This document shows, one piece after another, positions 40,357 to 48,397 of a stretch of DNA of 64,000 bases. Origin of the DNA: Bog-756 sp035949055 (GTDB lineage Bacteria > Actinomycetota > Acidimicrobiia > Acidimicrobiales > RAAP-2); NCBI GenBank assembly GCA_035949055.1, contig DASZIO010000057.1:62001-126000 (forward strand). The letters run 5' to 3'. Position 1 is the stretch's first letter. Each line of letters opens with the position of its first letter. The notes under the pieces are model-generated. The model saw only the letters and a program-made list of their open reading frames with translations, searched no databases and had not been told where the DNA came from. The position numbers and the translations under genes are program-made.

Positions 40357-42984
40357 TCAGCCCTCGTCCGGGAGCACGACCTCGACCGAGGGGTCGTCGG
40401 TCACCGCCGTCGCCATCGACCGCACGCTCCCGGCGTCGCGCAGGTCGCCCTCGGCCGCCAGCAGGGCGGCGATACGGTCGGCCGAGTCGGTCACCTCGAG
40501 CGTCGCCACCGGCGAGCGCATCGAGCGCTTCGCCTCCGTCTTGGCCCTGCGGATGGCGCTCAGGACCTCGCTCGCCACCTCGAGCACCGGACCGGTCGCC
40601 GCATCTCCGGCCCCCACGCCGAACTCCTCGCTCGAGGGCCACCGGGCGCTGTGAATCGACCCCGCCCGCCACCACGACCACACCTCCTCGGTGACGAAGG
40701 GGAGGAAGGGGGCCAGCAGTCGTAGCAGGACGGACAAGGCCAGCGCCAGCGCGGCCTGGGCCGACGCCGGGCCGGGGTCGCGCCCGTCCCCGTAGGCGCG
40801 CACCTTGACCAGCTCGAGGTAGTCGTCACAGAACGACCAGAAGAAGACCTCGGTGCGCTCGAGTGCCCGGGCGTAGTCGTATTCCTCGAACGCCGCGGTG
40901 GCCTCGTCGACCACCTGGGCGAGGCGGGCCAGCATGGCCCGGTCGAGGGGGGCGGTGACCGCCGCGGGGCTCGGATCCTGGCCCGTGTCGTCGGGACCGG
41001 CCATCCGGCCCAGCGTGAACCGCGAGGCATTGAGCACCTTGATGGCCAGGCGCCGCCCCACCCGCATCTGGCTCTCGTCCACTGCGGTGTCGGTTCCGGG
41101 GCGCCCGGAAGCGGCCCAGTAGCGAACGGCGTCGGCGCCGTGCTGTTCGAGCAGTGGTAACGGGGTGACCACGTTGCCTCTCGACTTGGACATCTTCTTG
41201 TGGTCCGGGTCGAGCACCCAGCCCGAGATGGCCGCGTCCGACCACGGCAGCGTTCCGTGCTCGAGCTCCGATCGGACGATGGTGGAGAACAGCCAGGTGC
41301 GGATGATGTCGTGGGCCTGGGGCCGCAGGTCCATGGGGAACACCGTGGCGAAGAGTTCGGGCTCCTCTTGCCAGCCGCCGGCGATCTGCGGGGTCAGGGA
41401 GGAGGTGGCCCAGGTGTCCATCACGTCGGGGTCCCCGACGAACCCGCCGGGCTGACCGCGCTGGTCCTCGGTGTAACCGTCGGGCACGTCGGTCGAAGGG
41501 TCGACCGGGAGGACGTCCTCGCCGGCGAAGATCGCGCGCTCGAACACGGTCTCGCCGGACTCGTCGACCGGGTACCACACCGGGAAGGGGACACCGAAGA
41601 ACCGCTGCCGGCTGATGTTCCAGTCCGCGTTGAGCCCCTCCACCCAGGCCCGGTAGCGGTGGGCCATGTAGGGCGGGTGCCACCGGAGCTCCTCCCCCCG
41701 GGCCAACAGCCGTCCGCGCAGGGGCAGCGTCTCGATGAACCACTGTCGCGAGGACACGATCTCGAGCGGGCGCTCACCCTTCTCGTAGAACCGGACAGGG
41801 TGGGTGATGGGCTCGGGGTCCCCGATGAGGGCCCCGGAACGGGCCAGGGCCTCGACGATGCGCGACTGGGCCGCATTCACCGGGAGGCCGACCAGCGGCC
41901 GGTAATTTTCGGCCGCCTCACCTGCGGACTCGGACTCCCAACCCGGTTCGCCCCAGGGGACCGGCAGGAGACGTCCGTCCCGTCCGACGATGGCCCGGGT
42001 GGGCAGCGACAGCTCGCGCCACCAGACCACGTCGGTGGTGTCGCCGAAGGTGCAGATCATGGCGATCCCCGACCCCTTCTCCGGGTCGGCCAACGGATGG
42101 GCCACGACCGGCACCCGCACGCCGAACAGCGGCGTGCGGACCTCGGTACCGAACAGGGGGCGGTAACGGTCGTCGTCCGGATGGGCCACGAGCGCCACGC
42201 AGGCAGGAAGCAGCTCGGGCCGGGTCGTCTCGATGTCGACCGCACCCGGTCCGTCGGCTTTCGGGAACCGCAACCGGTGATAGGCCCCGGGGCGGTCCCG
42301 GTCCTCGAGCTCGGCCTGGGACACCGCGGTGCGGAAGTCCACGTCCCACAGCGTGGGCGCGGTCCGTTGCACCACCTGCCCGCGCCGCGCGAGGTGGAGG
42401 AATCCCCGTTGGGATACCCGCTGGGCCCGGTCCGAGACGGTGGCGTAGGAGAGCGACCAGTCCACCGACAGCCCGAGGGTGCGCCACAGCTGCTCGAAGA
42501 CCTGCTCGTCCTCGGCGGTGAGCTGGTGGCACAGGGCCACGAAGTTGGGCCGCGAGATGGCGACTGGTTCCTTTCCCGGCTTCTCCGGGGGCACGAAGCC
42601 GGGCTCGAAGGGCAAGGTCGGCTCGCAGCGCACGCCGAAGTAGTTCTGCACCCGGCGCTCGGTGGCCAGTCCGTTGTCATCCCATCCCATGGGGTAGAAC
42701 ACCGCACGCCCGCGCATCCGATGGAAGCGCGCCACCGTGTCGGTATGGGTGAAGGAGAAGACATGGCCGATGTGCAACGACCCCGACACGGTGGGGGGCG
42801 GGGTGTCGATGGCGTACACCGCCGACCGGTCGGCCGACCGGTCGAAGCGATAGGTGCCGTCCGCCTCCCAGCGCGCCGACCACGTGGCCTCGAGCCCCTC
42901 CAGCGCCGGTTTGTCCGGGACCCCGGATCCCGACCGGGCTCCGGGGTCCATCCGGGTGGCCGTGCCGGTCGTGTCTGTGCTCAT
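40357..42984 (-). CDS. valS: Valyl-tRNA synthetase, archaeal-type
   Basis: 875-residue class I aminoacyl-tRNA synthetase that charges tRNA-Val. The HIGH motif is in PPTVSGSLHIGHVFSFTHTD, the KMSKS loop in DPDHKKMSKSRGNVVTP, and the editing (CP1) domain is about residues 190-370 (VDIETTRPELLPACVALVAH). The C terminus ends near 875 after a short anticodon-binding domain without the coiled-coil arm seen in most bacterial ValRS. This shorter form is the one used in archaea, Rickettsia and some actinobacteria. Its start faces cysS with 21 bases between them. Confidence 0.96.
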   Translation of the reverse strand: MSTDTTGTATRMDPGARSGSGVPDKPALEGLEATWSARWEADGTYRFDRSADRSAVYAIDTPPPTVSGSLHIGHVFSFTHTDTVARFHRMRGRAVFYPMGWDDNGLATERRVQNYFGVRCEPTLPFEPGFVPPEKPGKEPVAISRPNFVALCHQLTAEDEQVFEQLWRTLGLSVDWSLSYATVSDRAQRVSQRGFLHLARRGQVVQRTAPTLWDVDFRTAVSQAELEDRDRPGAYHRLRFPKADGPGAVDIETTRPELLPACVALVAHPDDDRYRPLFGTEVRTPLFGVRVPVVAHPLADPEKGSGIAMICTFGDTTDVVWWRELSLPTRAIVGRDGRLLPVPWGEPGWESESAGEAAENYRPLVGLPVNAAQSRIVEALARSGALIGDPEPITHPVRFYEKGERPLEIVSSRQWFIETLPLRGRLLARGEELRWHPPYMAHRYRAWVEGLNADWNISRQRFFGVPFPVWYPVDESGETVFERAIFAGEDVLPVDPSTDVPDGYTEDQRGQPGGFVGDPDVMDTWATSSLTPQIAGGWQEEPELFATVFPMDLRPQAHDIIRTWLFSTIVRSELEHGTLPWSDAAISGWVLDPDHKKMSKSRGNVVTPLPLLEQHGADAVRYWAASGRPGTDTAVDESQMRVGRRLAIKVLNASRFTLGRMAGPDDTGQDPSPAAVTAPLDRAMLARLAQVVDEATAAFEEYDYARALERTEVFFWSFCDDYLELVKVRAYGDGRDPGPASAQAALALALSVLLRLLAPFLPFVTEEVWSWWRAGSIHSARWPSSEEFGVGAGDAATGPVLEVASEVLSAIRRAKTEAKRSMRSPVATLEVTDSADRIAALLAAEGDLRDAGSVRSMATAVTDDPSVEVVLPDEG

Positions 42985-42992
42985 GATCGGGT

Positions 42993-42999
42993 TACCGTA
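42993..42999. promoter_or_regulatory. Shared bidirectional -10 for valS and cysS
   Basis: The seven bases TACCGTA give TACCGT on the + strand (42993-42998, seven bases before the cysS GTG) and TACGGT on the - strand (42999-42994, nine bases before the valS ATG). Both fit the TAnnnT form used by other leaderless starts here. The whole divergent gap is 21 bases, so each promoter's -35 must lie inside the other gene's coding sequence. Confidence 0.65.
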
Positions 43000-43005
43000 C
43001 CCTGC

Positions 43006-44400
43006 GTGCTCCGGCTCCATGACACCGCCACGGGCGATGTGGCTCCGCTGCGATTGCGGGCACCGGGCCAGGTGTCGATGTACGTGTGCGGGCCGACGGT
43101 GTACGACGCGCCCCACATCGGCCACGGCCGGTTCTCGTTGGTGTTCGACGTCCTGCGGCGCTACCTGATCTTCTCCGGCCTCCGGGTCACCTACGTGTCC
43201 AACGTCACCGACATCGAGGACAAGATCATCGAACGGGCGGCCGAGCGGGGCATCGACCCCTCGGAGCTGAGCACCACCTACGAGTCGGCGTGGTGGGAGG
43301 CCATGGACGCGCTGGGTGTGATGCGGCCCGACGAGACCCCGCACGCCACCGCCTATGTCGACCGGATGATCGAGCTCGTCTCCGAGCTCGTCGGTCGGGG
43401 GGTCGCCTACCAGACGGCCGACGGCGTATACCTCTCGGTGTCCGACGTACCCGGATACGGGTTGCTGGCCCGCCAACCCCTCGAGTCGTTGCGCGCCGGC
43501 GCCCGGGTCGAGGCCGACCCGGAGAAGCGCTCACCGCTGGACTTCGCCTTGTGGAAATCGGCCAAAGATGGCGAGCCCACCTGGGACTCGCCCTGGGGCC
43601 CGGGCCGTCCTGGCTGGCACACCGAGTGTGTGGTCATGTCGCTCGATCTGCTGGGCGAGGATTTCGACCTGCACGGAGGGGCGATCGACCTCATCTTCCC
43701 GCACCACGAGAACGAGCGGGCCCAGGCCGTCGTCCTCGGACGCCGGTTTGCCCGGCACTGGGTGCACAACGGCTGGGTCACCGTCCAGGGCGAGAAGATG
43801 TCCAAGTCGCTGGGCAACTTCACCTCGCTCGAGGACCTGCTCTCGCGCAGCGATCCCCGCTCGTACCGCCTGCTGGTGCTGCGCTCGCACTACCGGTCGC
43901 CCATCGAGGTCACCCCGGACATCGTGCGGGACGCCGAGTCCGGCCTGGCCCGGCTGGACGAGTTGGCCCGGCGGTTCGGGCTGTCGGACCCGCTGGCGAA
44001 CGGACCGGTGATCGCGCCGCCAGAGGGCGAAGGTGACGCCGACTTGGAGGCGATGGCCCAGTTCCGGCGCCACATGGATGACGACCTTGACACCCCCGGG
44101 GCGTTGGCTGTCGTGTTCGATCTCGTCCGCCAGGCCAACAGCGCGGCCGACGCCGGCAATGCGCCGGCGGCGGCGCGCTCGGCGCACACGGCCGCGACGC
44201 TGTGTGGTGTGCTCGGCCTGTCGCTCCGTTCCGGGCCGCCCGTCCCGGTTGATGGCGCGACCGCCGAGCTGATTCAGCGACGGGACGCGGCGCGGGCACA
44301 GCGTGACTGGTCGACTGCCGATGCACTGCGCGATGAGCTGGTGGCCGCCGGCTGGCTGGTCGAGGACGGCCCCGACGGGACCCGGGTTCGGCCGCGATGA
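43006..44400 (+). CDS. cysS: Cysteinyl-tRNA synthetase
   Basis: 464-residue class I synthetase that charges tRNA-Cys. The zinc-binding Cys is in MYVCGPTVYDAPHIGHGRFS, which also holds the HIGH motif. HTECVVMSLDLLGEDFDLHG contains the second zinc ligands, followed by the HHENERAQ motif, and the KMSKS is GEKMSKSLGNFTSLEDLL. GTG start with TACCGT ending seven bases before it and no ribosome site, so probably leaderless. In mycobacteria the paralogue MshC shares this fold, but the length and the KMSKS/anticodon region favour true CysS. Confidence 0.95.
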   Translation: MLRLHDTATGDVAPLRLRAPGQVSMYVCGPTVYDAPHIGHGRFSLVFDVLRRYLIFSGLRVTYVSNVTDIEDKIIERAAERGIDPSELSTTYESAWWEAMDALGVMRPDETPHATAYVDRMIELVSELVGRGVAYQTADGVYLSVSDVPGYGLLARQPLESLRAGARVEADPEKRSPLDFALWKSAKDGEPTWDSPWGPGRPGWHTECVVMSLDLLGEDFDLHGGAIDLIFPHHENERAQAVVLGRRFARHWVHNGWVTVQGEKMSKSLGNFTSLEDLLSRSDPRSYRLLVLRSHYRSPIEVTPDIVRDAESGLARLDELARRFGLSDPLANGPVIAPPEGEGDADLEAMAQFRRHMDDDLDTPGALAVVFDLVRQANSAADAGNAPAAARSAHTAATLCGVLGLSLRSGPPVPVDGATAELIQRRDAARAQRDWSTADALRDELVAAGWLVEDGPDGTRVRPR

Positions 44401-44457
44401 CCACCGCATGGCAGATGGACGCAGGGTTACAAACGGATCGACGGTCACGGAGAAAAG

Positions 44458-44485
44458 TTGACTCTTCGGAGCAGGCTGCTAGCGT
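44458..44485 (+). promoter_or_regulatory. Promoter of the cold-shock gene with long leader
   Basis: TTGACT (44458-44463), 16 bases, TAGCGT (44480-44485). Transcription from here would leave a leader of about 115 bases before the GTG at 44609, in line with the long structured leaders of cspA-type genes. Confidence 0.55.
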
Positions 44486-44608
44486 TTCGCGGACAGGCAA
44501 TCCGTCCCGATTCCGTCGTTGGTGCCGTCCGTCTTGGGGCGGTGCGGACGCGGTCGCCGGAGGCGGAGAGCGTGTGCAGACGTGTGTGAAGGAAAGGGGA
44601 ATGCCACC

Positions 44609-44821
44609 GTGGCTTCCGGAACAGTCAAGTGGTTCAACGCCGAAAAGGGCTTCGGTTTCATCTCACAACCGGATGGTGGCGCCGATGTCTTCGTGCACCA
44701 CACGGCCATCCAGATGAACGGCTTCCGCTCCCTCGAGGAGGGACAGGCGGTCGAGTTCGATCTCCAGGAAGGGCCGAAGGGCCTGCAGGCGGTCGACGTG
44801 CGCCTGGCCCAGCCCGCCTAG
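44609..44821 (+). CDS. Cold-shock protein (CspA family)
   Basis: 70-residue OB-fold single-stranded nucleic-acid-binding protein. RNP1 is KGFGFIS and RNP2 VFVHHTA, after GTVKWFNAE. It acts as an RNA chaperone. GTG start with GGAAAGGGGA nine bases upstream; the ATG at 44601 is in another frame. It has the longest untranslated leader in the window and a stem-loop just downstream. Confidence 0.95.
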   Translation: MASGTVKWFNAEKGFGFISQPDGGADVFVHHTAIQMNGFRSLEEGQAVEFDLQEGPKGLQAVDVRLAQPA

Positions 44822-44829
44822 GCTCCGCC

Positions 44830-44854
44830 GCTTGCGGGCGTTCGCCCCGCAGGC
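44830..44854 (+). terminator. GC-rich hairpin after the cold-shock gene
   Basis: A nine-pair stem (one G-T pair), arms 44830-44838 and 44846-44854, with a seven-base loop CGTTCGC, starts nine bases after the stop codon. There is no U-run, which is usual for actinobacterial terminators, so it is a candidate only. Confidence 0.4.
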
Positions 44855-45203
44855 GCTGTCCCGGTCTGCCGAACGGTCCGATCCGGCTCGGTCCTCCGCG
44901 CGTCCGCGCCGCCGCTCGCCGATCCGCCGACACGACCACTGCTCCGGCGCTCGGTCGCTCGTCGGCGGGGTCAACACCGGGCTGATGGCCTGGATCCGAT
45001 GCCTGAGGTGATGAAGGCACTGGCCTGGGCATTTCCGACCTTCGCCCTCGGGTTGGGCGGTGGTGGTACGGCGCGCCCGCCGGGATGAGGTTACTATAGA
45101 GTAACTACGAGACGGGCCCGGGCCGTGGGGACCGGGCGAGGTCGGTCGTACCGCCACCGTCCTTGCGTGAGCAGGCCCGGTCCGGGCCGGAACGGAGCAG
45201 AGG
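44855..45203 (+). other. Intergenic stretch carrying an operator
   Basis: About 350 bases with no gene. Only the right end is informative: the inverted repeat at 45090-45105 and the GGAGCAGAGG ribosome site before 45204. Confidence 0.4.
45090..45105 (+). promoter_or_regulatory. TetR-type operator candidate over a -10
   Basis: Perfect inverted repeat GTTACT-ATAG-AGTAAC. It contains TACTAT and TATAGA, so it overlaps a likely -10 about 100 bases before the acyl-CoA dehydrogenase start. TetR-family regulators of fatty-acid catabolism bind sites of this size; the TetR gene at 49899-50603 is a nearby candidate. Confidence 0.55.
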
Positions 45204-46418
45204 ATGTCCGACTTCTCCCTCGACCTCAACGAAGACCAACTGCAGCTCCAGAAGTGGGTGCACGACTTCGCCGAGAAGGTGATCCGGCCGGCCGGACACG
45301 AATGGGACGAACGCGAAGAGACGCCCTGGCCCATCATCGAAGAGGCCGCCCGGGTGGGCATCTACTCCTTCGACTTCATCTCCCAGGCGTTCTTCGACGA
45401 GAGCGGTCTGCTCATGCCCATCGCCAGCGAGGAGATGGCCTGGGGCGACGCCGGCATCGCCCTGGCCATCTTCGGCAGCACCCTGGGACTCGCCGGGATC
45501 GCCAGCAACGGCACACAGGAGCAGCTCATCGAATGGGGGCCGCAGTGCTTCGGGACGCCCGACCATATCCAGATGGCCGCCTTCGCCGTATCCGAGGCGG
45601 ATGCCGGCTCGGACGTCTCCTCACTCCGCACGCGTGCCGTCTACGACGAGGCCAAGGACGAGTGGGTGCTCAACGGGACGAAGACATGGATCACCAACGG
45701 CGGCATCGCTGACATTCACGTGGTGGTGGCCTCGGTCGATCCCGAGCTCGGCTCGCGGGGCCAGGCCAGCTTCATCGTCCCCCCGAAGACCCCCGGGCTG
45801 TCCCAGGGGCAGAAGTTCAAGAAGATGGGGATCCGGGCCTCGCATACCGCTGAAGTAGTCCTCGACGACGTACGGGTTCCGGGCCACCTCCTGCTCGGGG
45901 GCAAGGAGAAACTCGACGAGCGTCTGGCCCGGGCACGCGAAGGCAAGCGCTCGACCAGCCAGGCGGCGATGAAGACCTTCGAGGCCTCCCGGCCCGCGGT
46001 CGGTGCCCAGGCGCTCGGCATCGCCCGGGCCGCCTACGAATACTCCCTCGACTACGCCAAGGAGCGACGTGCCTTCGGCCGGGCCATCATCGAGAACCAG
46101 GCCATCGCGTTCAAGCTCGCCGACATGAAGACCCGCATCGATGCCTCCCGCCTGCTCATCTGGCGGGCGTCGTGGATGGGGCGCACCGGTAAGGAGTTCA
46201 CCTCCGGCGAGGGGTCGATGTCGAAGCTGTATGCCGGCGAGACGGCGGTGCACGTAACCGAGGAGGCGATCCAGATCATGGGTGGTTATGGCTACATCCG
46301 CGAGCATCCGGTCGAGCGGTGGCACCGCGACTCGAAGATATACACCATCTTCGAGGGCACCTCCGAGATCCAACGGCTGATCATCAGCCGGGCCATCTCC
46401 GGTATCCACATCAACTGA
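45204..46418 (+). CDS. Acyl-CoA dehydrogenase
   Basis: 404-residue FAD-dependent acyl-CoA dehydrogenase for the first step of beta-oxidation or a related oxidation. AAFAVSEADAGSDVSSLRTR, TKTWITNGGIADIHVVVASV and RRAFGRAIIENQAIAFKLAD are typical, and the catalytic base is expected to be the Glu in TIFEGTSEIQRLIISRAI. GYGYIREHPVERWHRDSKIY precedes it. ATG preceded by GGAGCAGAGG. The operator at 45090 suggests repression until an acyl-CoA or related inducer appears. Confidence 0.95.
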   Translation: MSDFSLDLNEDQLQLQKWVHDFAEKVIRPAGHEWDEREETPWPIIEEAARVGIYSFDFISQAFFDESGLLMPIASEEMAWGDAGIALAIFGSTLGLAGIASNGTQEQLIEWGPQCFGTPDHIQMAAFAVSEADAGSDVSSLRTRAVYDEAKDEWVLNGTKTWITNGGIADIHVVVASVDPELGSRGQASFIVPPKTPGLSQGQKFKKMGIRASHTAEVVLDDVRVPGHLLLGGKEKLDERLARAREGKRSTSQAAMKTFEASRPAVGAQALGIARAAYEYSLDYAKERRAFGRAIIENQAIAFKLADMKTRIDASRLLIWRASWMGRTGKEFTSGEGSMSKLYAGETAVHVTEEAIQIMGGYGYIREHPVERWHRDSKIYTIFEGTSEIQRLIISRAISGIHIN

Positions 46419-46434
46419 CGCGAGCGCTCCTCAC

Positions 46435-46929
46435 GTGTTGGTGCTCACCCTGTGCACCGGCAACGCGGCGCGGTCGGTGATGGCCGGGGCGATGCTCCGA
46501 TCCGCCGGCATCGATGTCGTGACCGCCGGCACCCACGTGGTCGACGGCCAGCCCATGAGCCGGCGCACCCGCGACGCGCTGACCGCGTTGGGGTTCGGCG
46601 TCGATCATCACCGGAGCCGCCAGGTGACCGAGGAGGCGGTCCGCTCGGCCGGCTTGGTCCTGGCCATGGCCGGGGAGCACGTCGCCTACGTGCGGCGCGA
46701 GTTCCCCGAGGCGGCCCCGAGGACCGCCTCGATCAAGCGCCTGTGCCGCGACCTACCCGCCGGCCCCGAGCCGTTGGCCGAACGGATCAGCGCACTCGGG
46801 CTGGCTCGCCTGACCCTCGAGCCGTGGGAGGACGTGGAGGACCCGGCCGGTGGTGAGGACGACGTCTATCTGGCCTGCGCCAAGGAGCTGGCCGAGCTCT
46901 GCGCCGATCTGGTGGTCCGGCTCCGCTGA
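46435..46929 (+). CDS. Low-molecular-weight protein-tyrosine-phosphatase-like protein
   Basis: 164-residue protein with the P-loop CTGNAAR (C7 to R13, the CX5R of LMW phosphatases and arsenate reductases) followed by SVMAGAMLRSAGI. The acid/base Asp would be in WEDVEDPAGGEDD. GTAGTHVVDGQPMSRRTRDAL-like spacing is typical. It is translated 16 bases after the acyl-CoA dehydrogenase. It may dephosphorylate proteins or small molecules; arsenate reduction is less likely because no extra redox cysteines are seen. Confidence 0.85.
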   Translation: MLVLTLCTGNAARSVMAGAMLRSAGIDVVTAGTHVVDGQPMSRRTRDALTALGFGVDHHRSRQVTEEAVRSAGLVLAMAGEHVAYVRREFPEAAPRTASIKRLCRDLPAGPEPLAERISALGLARLTLEPWEDVEDPAGGEDDVYLACAKELAELCADLVVRLR

Positions 46930-46948
46930 GACCGGCTCGTCCCGGGCG

Positions 46949-47446
46949 TCAGGCCGTCTGGCGCCGGGCCAGCTGGGGGTAGCGCATCGAGATGTCGGCG
47001 CACGCCGCGCAGACCTCTTCGGGGACCACCCCGGCCCGCATGAGGAAGCCGAAGACGGTGCACCCGAGGCATATGGCGAACACCGACTCGAGGAAGGCGG
47101 CCACGGCCACGGTCGCCACCACCGCCCAGGTGGCCGTGGACAGTCCGAACCCGTACCACAGCACGAGAGCGGTGGAGGACAAGGTGGCCCCCATGGCCTG
47201 GGCGAAGCGCTTGGGCGGCCCGGCGACCGGCTTCGGCCGGCGCAGGCGCGGGGCCACCAACCGGGTGGCGATCAGACCGAGCGGGCTCAGCCTCGGCCCG
47301 GTGAGTACCCGGGCCCAGAACCCGTAGGCCAGCGGGATGAGGATGAGGGGCTGGCGGAACGCCAGGGCCATCACCGACAGGAGCAGGACACCGGCGGCCA
47401 CCGTGCGGGCGGCATGCTCGTCGACCGGATTGGGGAAGCTGAACAC
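46949..47446 (-). CDS. DUF4395 membrane protein
   Basis: 165-residue membrane protein of the DUF4395 family with about four helices (AARTVAAGVLLLSVMALAFR, PLILIPLAYGFWARVLTGPR, TWAVVATVAVAAFLESVFAI). The start NPVDEHAARTVAAGV and the short CLGCTVFGFLMRAGVV (CxGC) are family features; such proteins are often found with thioredoxin or rhodanese genes. GTG start with TAAACT ending six bases before it. A second CAAC-type cluster (EEVCAACADIS) near the end could hold a metal or disulfide. Confidence 0.87.
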   Translation of the reverse strand: MFSFPNPVDEHAARTVAAGVLLLSVMALAFRQPLILIPLAYGFWARVLTGPRLSPLGLIATRLVAPRLRRPKPVAGPPKRFAQAMGATLSSTALVLWYGFGLSTATWAVVATVAVAAFLESVFAICLGCTVFGFLMRAGVVPEEVCAACADISMRYPQLARRQTA

Positions 47447-47452
47447 CCATAT

Positions 47453-47458
47453 AGTTTA
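47453..47458 (-). promoter_or_regulatory. -10 hexamer TAAACT, leaderless start
   Basis: Reading leftward, TAAACT ends six bases before the GTG at 47446. Confidence 0.55.
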
Positions 47459-47509
47459 CCGGGTCGATCGGGTTTTCGGCCCCGGTCCGAGGTGGGGGAC
47501 CACTAGTGG

Positions 47510-48289
47510 TCAGGCCGCCGTGACTGCACCCTGTACCAGGTCGAGCCCGGCCAGACCGGGGAGCCGGTCGATCCGGCGGTCGATACGTTCGGCCATGGCT
47601 CGGCCGTCGTCGTCCCCGAAGAGGTAGTGGCGGAGGAAGGCGACTTCGCCGTCGGGGACGACGCCGCTCCCGACCGGTGCCCAGAACCGGCCCAGTGCCC
47701 ACCGGGTGAGTCGTTGCGCCGCCCGGCTGTCGGCCAGGCGCCTCTTGGCTTGGGCCGCATAGAAGTCGATGTGACGGCCCTCCTGCTTCATGATGCGCCG
47801 GAGCAGTTCGGAGAGGGTGGGGTGACCGGCCAGCTTCGCCAGCCGCGAATACCCCGCCTGAGTGGTCCATTCGTTGATCGCGCCCCACGTCATGTGCACC
47901 GCGGTGAGGTGGGGCGTGAGTGCCGACCCGATCTGAAACGTGAGCGGCCGCCAGGCGTCCCGCTTGGGCAAGCGCTGTCGCAGCGCGGCGATCCTCCCGG
48001 TGCCCGCCGACTCGTCATGCGCCTGCAGGATCTCGGCGATGGCCTCCCCGTGCCAGAACTCCTCGTAGTTCCAGAGGGTGAGGAACGACGTCACCTCCGG
48101 GTCACGATGGGCCCGGGTCACCAGCACGTCGCGGAGGTAGCAGACCGTGTGGTTCTCGACGTCGTGCATGTAGCGGAGGCAGCGCAATGCGTCCGGTGAC
48201 AGGGGTCGGTCCCGGAAGGCGTCGAAGTCGACGTCGGCGATGTCCAGCTTGGCCGAGAGCTTCCGGTAGGTGCCGGCGTCGAGGCTCAT
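47510..48289 (-). CDS. Ferritin-like diiron protein resembling acyl-ACP desaturases
   Basis: 259-residue helical protein. The diiron ligands can be read as Glu in YMHDVENHTVCYLRDVL, EExxH in LTLWNYEEFWHGEAIAEIL, Glu in MTWGAINEWTTQAGYSRL and ExxH in RRIMKQEGRHIDFYAAQAK, the pattern of soluble acyl-ACP desaturases (DesA-like). It is shorter than plant desaturases (about 360) and close to actinobacterial relatives. Substrate unproven; a desaturase or another oxidase is possible. I prefer the Met at 48289 to one nine residues earlier; neither has a strong ribosome site. Confidence 0.75.
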   Translation of the reverse strand: MSLDAGTYRKLSAKLDIADVDFDAFRDRPLSPDALRCLRYMHDVENHTVCYLRDVLVTRAHRDPEVTSFLTLWNYEEFWHGEAIAEILQAHDESAGTGRIAALRQRLPKRDAWRPLTFQIGSALTPHLTAVHMTWGAINEWTTQAGYSRLAKLAGHPTLSELLRRIMKQEGRHIDFYAAQAKRRLADSRAAQRLTRWALGRFWAPVGSGVVPDGEVAFLRHYLFGDDDGRAMAERIDRRIDRLPGLAGLDLVQGAVTAA

Positions 48290-48383
48290 GTCATCTGTTC
48301 GTCGCCGGCCGGGCATCGGGATGACGCCACGCTCCTGAGCTGGGGGGCACCCCGGCCGTCATCCGGCCGGCACGTCGGCTACG

Positions 48384-48389
48384 GATACT
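48384..48389 (+). promoter_or_regulatory. -10 hexamer GATACT upstream of the ECF sigma gene
   Basis: GATACT ends eight bases before the ATG at 48398 and five before the in-frame GTG at 48395. No ribosome site, so probably leaderless. Confidence 0.45.
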
Positions 48390-48397
48390 CTTCCGTG

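Noticed and set aside
41200..43005. Plus-strand frame running through valS into cysS
   Set aside because: The part before 43006 is the complement of valS; CysS similarity begins at the GTG at 43006.
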